DNA of 64,000 nucleotides, from NCBI RefSeq assembly GCF_000179595.2, contig NZ_JH556658.1, forward strand, positions 728,569-792,568, given 5' to 3'. Positions 47,201-55,400 of the stretch are shown one piece after another. Source of the stretch: Acetivibrio cellulolyticus CD2 (lineage in GTDB: Bacteria; Bacillota; Clostridia; Acetivibrionales; Acetivibrionaceae). The position numbers and the translations under genes are program-made. The stretch's first letter is position 1. Each line of letters starts with the position of its first letter. The notes under the pieces were generated by a model that saw only the letters and a program-made list of their open reading frames with translations, had not been told where the DNA came from and ran no database searches.

Positions 47201-50200
47201 AAGATAAATATCTTTGTGCTTATTTTACTACTGATGAGAAGATTGCTGTAGCGGATCTGAAGGATTTTCTGGCAAAAGGATTGCCGGATTATATGGTGCC
47301 ATCGTATTTTATACAATTAGACACTATGCCACTGACCTCAAACAGTAAAATAGACATTAAAGCATTGCCGCATCCAGAAGGCAGAAAGGATACGGGAACT
47401 CAATATGTAGAGCCTCAGAATGATGTAGAAGAGGAATTGGTTAAAATATGGCGAGACATTTTAGGCGTGGAAAGAATCGGTATTGATGACGACTTTTTTG
47501 AGCTGGGAGGCCATTCTCTGAAAGCTACAGCTTTGGTAACAAATATACACAAAGTATTTAATGTTGAAATTATGCTTAAGGAAGTATTTGAATTCTCTAC
47601 TATAAGAGGACTTGCAGTGCTTTTACAAAAGGCGAAAAAGAGTGTTCATACGTCTATAGAGCTAGCTGAGGTTCTGGAAAGCTATCCAGAAGGATGTTAC
47701 CCGGTTTCATCTGCTCAAAGGAGACTTTACTTTGTAAACCAATATGAGGGCATAGGTACAGGCTACAATATGCCTGCGGCTGTTGCAGTAGAGGGAAAGC
47801 TTGAAAAAGAACGGCTGGAGAAAACCTTTAGTATGCTTATAGAGAGACATGAGTCTCTGAGGACTTCCTTTGAATGTATTGAGGGTGAAATTTATCAGAA
47901 AATTCATAGTGACACAAACTTAAATATTGAGTACATAAACATAGATGATTGCACTGAAGAAAATGTAACTTTTGAAAATGAAAGCTTGAAGAAAATTATC
48001 AAGGAATTTATAAGGCCCTTTGATTTGAGTAATGTTCCCCTTCTTAGGGTAGGGGTAGTTCAGACAGGTATTGATAAATATGTCTTAATGTTTGATATGC
48101 ACCATATTATTTCTGACGGTATGTCAATGAATGTTCTGGTAAAGGAGTTTGCATATCTTTATTGCGGTCAGGAGCTTCCTGATTTAAGAATACAATACAA
48201 GGATTATGCAGTATGGCAGAACAAGTTGTTTACAGGCGAAACAATCAAAAAACAGGAAGAATACTGGATTAGCAAATTTGAAGGTGATATACCGGTTCTT
48301 GATATGCCGTATGATTTTGCAAGGCCGACGGTACAAAGCTTTGAAGGGGACAGAATAAACTTCAGACTTGACAGGGAGCTTACAGCAGGGCTAAATGAAC
48401 TTGCTTCAAAAACGGGAACTACATTGTATATGGTAATGCTCGCTGGATTTAATGTTCTGCTTTCAAAGTATACCGGGCAGGAGGATATAGTTGTAGGCTC
48501 GCCTACAGCGGGAAGACACCACACAGATCTTGAAAGTATAATTGGTTTCTTCATAAACACCCTTGCTTTAAGGAACTATCCGAAGCAAAGCAAAAAGTTT
48601 ATAGAGTTTATGAAAGAAGTAAAGGATAACACTCTCGCAGCTTTCGATAATCAGGATTACCAGTACGAACAATTGGTTGAAAAGCTAAATGTACACAGGG
48701 ATTTGAGCAGAAACCCATTGTTTGATGCAATGTTTGTTATGCAAAACATAAGTAATAGTGAAATAAGCATTAAGGAACTGAAATTTACGTCCCTTGACAT
48801 TGATTATAAGACCTCCAAGTTTGATCTTAAGCTTGAGGCGATGGAATGGGATGATGGAATACGGATGGGTATAGAATACAAAACAAAGCTGTTTGAAAAA
48901 ATAACAATGGAAAATTTGGCTAAGCATTATATTTATATCCTTAGATCCATTGTCAATAATCCTGAAGCTTACATTTCGGAAATAAGCTTAATGGATGACG
49001 AAGAAGAAAAAGAGGTAGTTTGGAACTTTAATCAAAGCACGGCAGATATAGAAGATACAAGGGATATAAAACAAATTTTCGAGGATCAGGCAGCAAGGAC
49101 ACCAGATAAAATTGCATTGGTTTGTGGGAATGTAAAACTGACTTTCAGACAGTTAAACGATATGGCAAATAGTTTGGCCTGGCTGCTTGTAAGCAAAGGA
49201 ATCAACCCCGGTGATATAATAGGCATTTTAACAGAGCAATCACACATAATGGTAATAAGCATTCTTGGTGTCTTGAAAGCTGGAGGAGCATATCTGCCAT
49301 TAGATTCTGAGTTCCCAAAAGAAAGAATCGAATACATGCTTGAAGACTGTGGAGCAAAGATACTGATAAGCCAAGAGAAATTCTCGAAAAGGATTTCTTT
49401 CAAAGGCGAAGTAATTGATTTGGATTGTGAAAATGAATACAAAGAGCACAGTTCGGACCTTCCGGATATAAGAAAAAATACAGATACAGCATATGTCATT
49501 TATACCTCCGGAACTACAGGAAAACCTAAAGGTGTAATGATTGAAGATCAAAATCTGGTTAACTACGTCAACTGGTTTGAAAATAAGTTCAGCATAGGTA
49601 CTGAGGACAAAACAGCAATAGTTTCCTCATTGTGTTTCGATCTGTCATATACTGCTTTTTATTCAGCTTTGATGTGTGGAAGTGAAATACATTTGATTTC
49701 CAAGGATGTATACTCAGATCCGCAAATGCTGATTCCATACCTTAAAGAGAACAAAATAACATACATAAAGTCAACTCCGTCTTTGTTTAATATAATGGTG
49801 AACTCCGGCGCATTTGCGACTCCGGAAGTTTGCAGTAACCTTAGGCTGGTTGTGTTAGGTGGCGAAAAAATAAACTTAAATGATGTAGAAATGTTTAATA
49901 AATTATATCCCGGTACTATCCTTGTGAATCACTACGGTCCAACTGAGACAACTATAGGTGCAATAGCCCAGGTTATTGATTTTGAAGAATTTGACCTTTA
50001 CAAGCAGCATCCAGTCATAGGTAAACCTATTGACAATATGAGAGTGTATATTCTTGATAAAAACTTAAGACCTGTGCCTGTAGGAGTAAGGGGCGAAATA
50101 TATATTTCGGGAGCAGGCGTGGCAAGAGGGTATCTAAACAGGCCTGATCTTACTCAAGAGAGATTTGTTCAAAATCCTTTTGTAGATGAAGCTGCTGACT

Positions 50201-52221
50201 CTAAGAATGATAAGTTCGCTACAATGTATAGGACCGGAGATATGGGTAAGTATTTAGCCGATGGAAGCATAGAGTTTATAGCCAGAGCTGATAACCAGGT
50301 GAAAATCCGCGGTTACAGGATTGAGCTTGGAGAAATTGAAGAACGTCTATTAAGGTATAAGTCTGTAAACGAGGCATTTGTAACTATTAATGAAGATGGA
50401 AATCTGGATAAACATATTGTGGCTTATATGGTTTGCAGTGAAGAACCTAATGATATGGAAATCAGGGAGTTCATGGCGATGCATCTTCCAAACTATATGA
50501 TACCTTCGTACTTTGTGAGAATTGAAAAGATGCCCCTAACTTTAAACGGTAAAGTAGACACAAGAGCACTTCCTGAGCCGCAAAGGAACAAAGATTTTAA
50601 TTGTGAAATGCCTTCTGATGAAATAGAGATTAAACTTGTCCGGATATGGCAGGAAATCTTAAATACAAAACAGATAGGCGTAAATGATAATTTCTTTGAA
50701 GTGGGAGGACATTCTTTAAAAGCTGCCACTATGGTTAACAGAATTCATAAGACTTTTAATGTGGAGATACAGCTAAAGAATATATTTACTCTTGGAACAA
50801 TAAAGAATCTTGCGAAATTTATCAGAAGTTCTAAAAACAGTATTTATTCATCTATAACTCCGATAAAGCAAGAAAGCTATTATGCCATTTCATCAGCTCA
50901 GAGAAGGATGTTTGTGCTCAGCAGAATTGAAGAGTCGGGTGTGGCATACAATCTCCCGGGAGTAATAGAGGTCAGAGGAAAACTATGCAGGGAACGTTTT
51001 GAAAAGGCGTTTAACGAGCTGGTCAGAAGACATGAATCTTTGCGTACGAGCTTTGAATTGGTTAATGAACAACCTGTCCAGATTGTTCATGAAAAAGTGG
51101 ACTTCAATATAGGATACACAGAAGTTTATGAAAGCCAAGTCAATGAAAAAATTAAAGGCTTTATAAGACCGTTCAACTTGAGAGAACCGCAGTTATTCAG
51201 GGTGGAACTCGTGAAAGTACTGGATGAAGGCATAAGTCAGGAAGACAGATATATTTTAATGTACGATATGCATCACATCATATCTGATGGGGTATCAAGA
51301 AAAATCCTTATAGATGAATTCTTTTCATTATACCAGGGGAAACATCTTGAACCGTTAAGGCTGCAATATAAAGATTTTGCAGCATGGCAAAACGAGTTGT
51401 TTGAATCAGAAGAAATTAAGCTACAGGAAAAATACTGGCTGGAAAAGTTCAAAGGAGATATTCCGGTAATAAATTTGCCAACTGATTTCAAGAGACCCGA
51501 TATTAAGGGCTTTAGCGGCAATAATATAAGTTTTAAAGCAGGAAACGATCTGGCATTGGAGTTAAAGCAACTTGCTTTGGAAACAGGAACTACACTTTAT
51601 ATGGTGCTTTTATCTGCTTACAAGGTTCTTTTATCAAGATATTCCGGTCAGGAAGATCTGATAGTAGGCTCTCCTATTGCAGGAAGACCTCATGCAGATC
51701 TTGAGAATATCATTGGGATGTTTGTAAATATGATCTCAATAAGAAGTTTTCCGGCAGGTGATAAAACTTTTGCGGAGCTTCTTGAAGAAGTCAGGGAGGA
51801 TTGTCTGAAAGCCTATGAAAATCAGGAATACCAGTATGAAGAACTGGTAGAAAAGTTGAGTGTCAAAAGGGATATGAGCAGAAATCCACTGTTTGATGTA
51901 TCCTTTACCTTACAGAACCTTGACATAGACGTGATAGATGTAGAAGGTCTGAAATTTGAACCCTATAAGTTTGAAAGCAGTGTATCAAAATTCGATTTAA
52001 CTCTTTGGTGCGGAGAAGCGCAGGGTGATATAGAGTTCATAATGGAGTACTGTACAAGCCTCTTTAAAAAAGAAACTATCGAAAGAATGTCACAGGATTA
52101 TCTCAGAATATTGGAATGTATCGTCAAAGATGCAGAAATTAAAATTAAGGACATAAAGCTCGGAAATAGATATGTAAAGCGTGAAAAGGTTTTGGTAAAA
52201 GATGTAGAGTTTAGTTTTTAA
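44296..52221 (+). CDS. NRPS 4: half C-A(MT)-PCP-C-A(Asp)-PCP-C
   Basis: 2641 residues behind AAGGGGGAG. Residues 1-235 match only the C-terminal half of a C domain, with no HHxxxDG. A1 (264-1030) is split: a SAM methyltransferase (about 402-655; ILEIGCASG about 466) sits between motifs a2 and a3 (YTSGTTGKPKG about 692). Carrier (about 1072), C (1134-1560; HHIISDG about 1269), A2 (1592-2090), carrier (about 2138), C (2195-2625; HHIISDG about 2325). Pockets read by eye are D-A-W-T-I-A-G-V-C-K for A1 (Phe/Tyr-like) and D-L-T-K-V-G-H-I-G-K for A2, the surfactin-type Asp code. Insertions between a2 and a3 are known for side-chain methylation, so O-methyl-Tyr is one reading of A1. The protein ends in a complete C domain that must act with the next protein. 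Confidence 0.93.
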   Translation: MNTNILNSYREFENARKYWESKLEGDINELKIPTDYPKTNDCIRAHFKMDFDGELSGKLLAFSKNQGLLLYIIMMAGLKVLLYKYTGQEDIIVASPVYNEEEIEKLNKYIVLRDSLKEEMPFKDLLMNVKQTVSEGYKNQHYPVEKLIEQIEDNSGSLLMIKVALSMEGIHKKESHEDILSSSLNYFNFSVIKEENKISVRTTYNSCLFKEDSIKVLCTRFENVLKQAIGDLNRKLKDFSIITEEEKRKILFDFNNTTADYPHDKTIHQLFEEQAAKTPDNIAVVFKDNKLTYMELNKEANRLANYLIAEHCIRPDTLVGLFVENSIEQIIAILGILKAGGAYVPISTGLPEDRIKTIINDSEICLMISTAKNIKMLNKLQWECKTLESFLCIDTKDIYAEHEAEESGLMDRKLWEYIGESSTDEITGGGWASSYTGEALSKREMEEYADNVFKKLKPYLNPNTRILEIGCASGISMFRIAPHVGMYYGTDLSGVIIEKDRERANSENHRNIKLKCLPAHEIDKVDEKDFDIVIINSVIQAFSGHNYLRQVIKKSVNLLGQKGILFIGDIMDQDKKYDLLDSLLEFKKQNPEYDTKTNISEELFVSRRFLEDMPVEMKEIKGVHFSTKIHTIENELTRYRYDAVMQIDKENGEFVSFKKNRYQYDLRALEGFDDTCPETSVTNKNLAYIIYTSGTTGKPKGVMIEHKGVANLKSIWKDVIGLSEKDRVVHFANISFDASVWDIFSGLLTGAALYIMPEDVIGSYTKFEDFLNKNGITFATLPPTYVVNLDPEKVNSLKKLITAGSASGMDMFIKWKDRVEYRNGYGPTESTVCTTLWKYDKEYKIANSVPIGRPANNIRAYIVDKNNNLQPIGIEGELCVAGVSLARGYMKRPELNLEKFIESPFLQGERMYKSGDLARWLPDGNIEFLGRKDDQVKIRGFRIETGEIEFQLLQYGGIKESVVVARGDEDKYLCAYFTTDEKIAVADLKDFLAKGLPDYMVPSYFIQLDTMPLTSNSKIDIKALPHPEGRKDTGTQYVEPQNDVEEELVKIWRDILGVERIGIDDDFFELGGHSLKATALVTNIHKVFNVEIMLKEVFEFSTIRGLAVLLQKAKKSVHTSIELAEVLESYPEGCYPVSSAQRRLYFVNQYEGIGTGYNMPAAVAVEGKLEKERLEKTFSMLIERHESLRTSFECIEGEIYQKIHSDTNLNIEYINIDDCTEENVTFENESLKKIIKEFIRPFDLSNVPLLRVGVVQTGIDKYVLMFDMHHIISDGMSMNVLVKEFAYLYCGQELPDLRIQYKDYAVWQNKLFTGETIKKQEEYWISKFEGDIPVLDMPYDFARPTVQSFEGDRINFRLDRELTAGLNELASKTGTTLYMVMLAGFNVLLSKYTGQEDIVVGSPTAGRHHTDLESIIGFFINTLALRNYPKQSKKFIEFMKEVKDNTLAAFDNQDYQYEQLVEKLNVHRDLSRNPLFDAMFVMQNISNSEISIKELKFTSLDIDYKTSKFDLKLEAMEWDDGIRMGIEYKTKLFEKITMENLAKHYIYILRSIVNNPEAYISEISLMDDEEEKEVVWNFNQSTADIEDTRDIKQIFEDQAARTPDKIALVCGNVKLTFRQLNDMANSLAWLLVSKGINPGDIIGILTEQSHIMVISILGVLKAGGAYLPLDSEFPKERIEYMLEDCGAKILISQEKFSKRISFKGEVIDLDCENEYKEHSSDLPDIRKNTDTAYVIYTSGTTGKPKGVMIEDQNLVNYVNWFENKFSIGTEDKTAIVSSLCFDLSYTAFYSALMCGSEIHLISKDVYSDPQMLIPYLKENKITYIKSTPSLFNIMVNSGAFATPEVCSNLRLVVLGGEKINLNDVEMFNKLYPGTILVNHYGPTETTIGAIAQVIDFEEFDLYKQHPVIGKPIDNMRVYILDKNLRPVPVGVRGEIYISGAGVARGYLNRPDLTQERFVQNPFVDEAADSKNDKFATMYRTGDMGKYLADGSIEFIARADNQVKIRGYRIELGEIEERLLRYKSVNEAFVTINEDGNLDKHIVAYMVCSEEPNDMEIREFMAMHLPNYMIPSYFVRIEKMPLTLNGKVDTRALPEPQRNKDFNCEMPSDEIEIKLVRIWQEILNTKQIGVNDNFFEVGGHSLKAATMVNRIHKTFNVEIQLKNIFTLGTIKNLAKFIRSSKNSIYSSITPIKQESYYAISSAQRRMFVLSRIEESGVAYNLPGVIEVRGKLCRERFEKAFNELVRRHESLRTSFELVNEQPVQIVHEKVDFNIGYTEVYESQVNEKIKGFIRPFNLREPQLFRVELVKVLDEGISQEDRYILMYDMHHIISDGVSRKILIDEFFSLYQGKHLEPLRLQYKDFAAWQNELFESEEIKLQEKYWLEKFKGDIPVINLPTDFKRPDIKGFSGNNISFKAGNDLALELKQLALETGTTLYMVLLSAYKVLLSRYSGQEDLIVGSPIAGRPHADLENIIGMFVNMISIRSFPAGDKTFAELLEEVREDCLKAYENQEYQYEELVEKLSVKRDMSRNPLFDVSFTLQNLDIDVIDVEGLKFEPYKFESSVSKFDLTLWCGEAQGDIEFIMEYCTSLFKKETIERMSQDYLRILECIVKDAEIKIKDIKLGNRYVKREKVLVKDVEFSF

Positions 52222-52418
52222 AAATCTGATCTAAGGAATTTGATAAGCAAATGTCCTGAAATAGAGCGGGGCTATATGCCCCCAGAGTTTTTGTTTAGCC
52301 TCTTTCGAACGAAGTTAAAGAAGCTAAAAGGGAAGGACTCGAAGTGGCGGAGTTTTTATTTAAAAATGAAAGAGACAAAAGTGAAGGGGCTAAATGCCCC
52401 GGAAATTGGGGGATTATA
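52222..52418 (+). promoter_or_regulatory. Structured spacer between NRPS 4 and NRPS 5 genes
   Basis: This gap is far longer than others in the operon. It holds the hairpin GGGGCTATATGCCCC (52268-52282), followed by CAGAGTTTTTG, and a second hairpin TTTAGCCTCTTT/AAAGAAGCTAAA just after. A near-copy of the first, GGGGCTAAATGCCCC (52386-52400), lies just before the ribosome site. The first hairpin plus T-run resembles a weak terminator. Confidence 0.5.
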
Positions 52419-55400
52419 ATGAAAATTGATAAATATTCAAAGAATATTATAATGTCTGCCGGAGAATTTGAAGCAGAAAAAAAATACTGGACAGATAAGC
52501 TTCAGGGAGATTTGTTATCTAGCGGTATACCGCTAAGTTTTCCCCGAACTAAAAATGTGCAAATTATAAATGAATGTAAGAGTTCTATACTTCCTGAAAA
52601 TATTTCGGATAAACTCATATCAATGAGCAACGGCTCACCCTATGCCCTATACATGATACTTCTGTCATGTGTAAAATATCTTGTTTACAGATATACAGGG
52701 AACAATAACATAATGCTTGGTATGCCCGAATTCAAGCAGGAGGGTGAAGATATTCAAACCCAGAATATACTCCCGTTGATAGTAAAAATAGAAAACAATG
52801 AAACCTTTAAAGATTTGCTGATAAAAGTAAAGAATGCTATAAGCGAAGCAGACGAGAACAAAAATCTGCCCATGGAGATTATTGCAGAACTGCTAAACTT
52901 TGAACCGGGTTCAGAAACTCCTTTGTACAAAACCATTGTTATGTTGGAGAATATACAGGATAAAGGCTGTATTGAAGGTGCAAATCCTGATACTATACTC
53001 CACTTTGCTATGGATAGGAAATCTATAAAAATTGCTTTGGAATATAGAAAGGAAATATATAAAGAGAGTTTTGCAGCTCAAGTGCTGGAACATCTCATAA
53101 ATATTATTGCTTCTGTTGTTTCAAATCCTAATTTGGTTTTATCGGAAATTGATATTTTATCAGAAGATGAAAAACATAAAATTTTATATGGGTTTAACGA
53201 TACAAAAAAATTATACAACTGTGACAAGACAATGCATGGGCTGTTTGAGGAACAAGTTGAAAAAACTCCTGATAATATAGCAGTTGTATTTGATGGCAGG
53301 GAGACTACATATAGAGAATTGAACATCAAGGCCAACCGTCTAGCTGGACTTTTAAAGGATAGAGGCATAAAACCGGGAGTTTTTACAGCAGTTCTTATGG
53401 AAAGATCCAGCGAAATGATAACAGCAGTTATGGGAATTCTGAAGGCCGGTGGAATTTATGTGCCCTTTGAGCCGACATTCCCTAAAATGCGTATACAAAA
53501 AATACTTGAAGATCTCAATATCCAATGCATAGTTACCCAGCATTCTCTGCTTAAAACAGTACGCGAAATGCAGTGGGAGCTGCCTAATGTTACAGATGTT
53601 ATTTGCATGGATATAGAAGATAAGGAACTTCCAATAGAAGAAATGGATCAGAAGGCTGTTAAAGCACTCTGGGATCATGTTTCTGAAAGATCAGTGGATG
53701 ACGTGACAGCTGGAGGTTTTGTAAACAGCTACACAGGAATGCCGTTTTCAAAAGAGGAAGTAGATCAATATAAGGAACATATTGTTTCCCTTGCAAAGCC
53801 CTATCTTGGAAAAGAAAAAAAGGTGCTAGAAATAGGCTGTGGCTCGGGAACAATAATGTTCTCGTTAGCACCATACGTTAAACAGTATACAGGTCTTGAT
53901 CCATCGGAGACTACACAGAAGCGTAATATGGAACAAATTGAAGCAGGTGGAATTACAAATGTTAAGCTGTTAAATGGATTTGCCCATGAGTTTGAATTGA
54001 TTGAGGAAGACTCCTTTGACCTCATAATTATTGCCAGTACAGTTCAGTTTTTTCCAGGATTCATCTATCTGGAAAGAGTATTGGAAAGTGCTCTAAAAGC
54101 GCTAAACCCTGGAGGCACAATCTTAGTAGCAGATGTTATGGATGCCGGAAGAAAAGAAGATTTCAGAAAAACTCTCGAGGATTTTAAAGCTAAGGAAGGC
54201 TGCCAGACTGGAATCAAAACTAAAACCGATCTTGATGGAGAACTTTATGTTGATGGTCAGTTCTTCTGTGAAATAGAGAAAAAGAAAGATGAAATTGAAA
54301 AGGTAAGTGTTCTTTATAGAAAGGATGAATTCAGTAACGAACTTCGCTACCGCTATGATGTTATCATAAACAAAACATGCAACAACGGAAGCTGCAATCA
54401 AAGTAGTAATTCCGCTGAGGCAAACAGTGAAACAATATCTTCTGAAAAGTTTATTGAGAAAACTAATCTTTCGGGAAGAATTGTATGCAGTGATAAGAAT
54501 GAATCTCTAAACTGCACTGTAAACGAAAAAAATGATTGGACACTCTGGCATTTGAACAGCTACTCCGGGGAAAACCTTGGACTTGATATTAAATCGGACG
54601 AACTGGCATATGTCATATACACATCAGGTTCTACGGGGACACCAAAGGGTGTGGCTGTCCAGCACAAACCGGTCATAAACCTTATTGAATGGGTAAATCA
54701 TTCGTTTAAGGTCGGGCCTCATGACAGGATATTGTTTGTAACATCACTTTGTTTTGACTTGTCGGTATATGATATTTTCGGTATATTGGCTTCCGGAGGC
54801 TCAATTCGTGTAGCGACAAGAAGTGAATTGAGAAACCCGGAGGGACTTGTAAATATATTAAAAAACGAACCGATAACTTTTTGGGATTCTGCACCTGCGG
54901 CACTTATGCAGCTTGTACCTTTTTTAAACAGTTCTACACAGAAGCAAAGGTCTGACTTAAGACTTGTGTTCCAGAGCGGTGACTGGATACCTGTAACTTT
55001 ACCGGATAAAGTGAGATCAGCTTTCCCGGGAGCAGAAGTTATATCCTTAGGGGGTGCAACGGAAGCTACAGTATGGTCAAACTATTACCCTATCGGAGAG
55101 GTTGACCCTCTGTGGGCAAGCATTCCATATGGAAAGCCTATACAGAATGCCTTGTATTATATTTTAGATTCCAATCTAAAGCCCAGCCCAATAGGCGTTA
55201 CCGGAGATTTATATATAGGTGGGGAATGTCTTGCAGCAGGATATATGAATGATGAAAAGCTTACTAAGGATAAATTTATTCCAGATCCGTTCAATAAGCA
55301 AATGGGCGGACGTATGTACAAGACAGGTGATACTGCAAGATGGTTCGAAGATGGTAATATGGAATTTATGGGCAGAAAGGATTTCCAGGTTAAGATAAGG

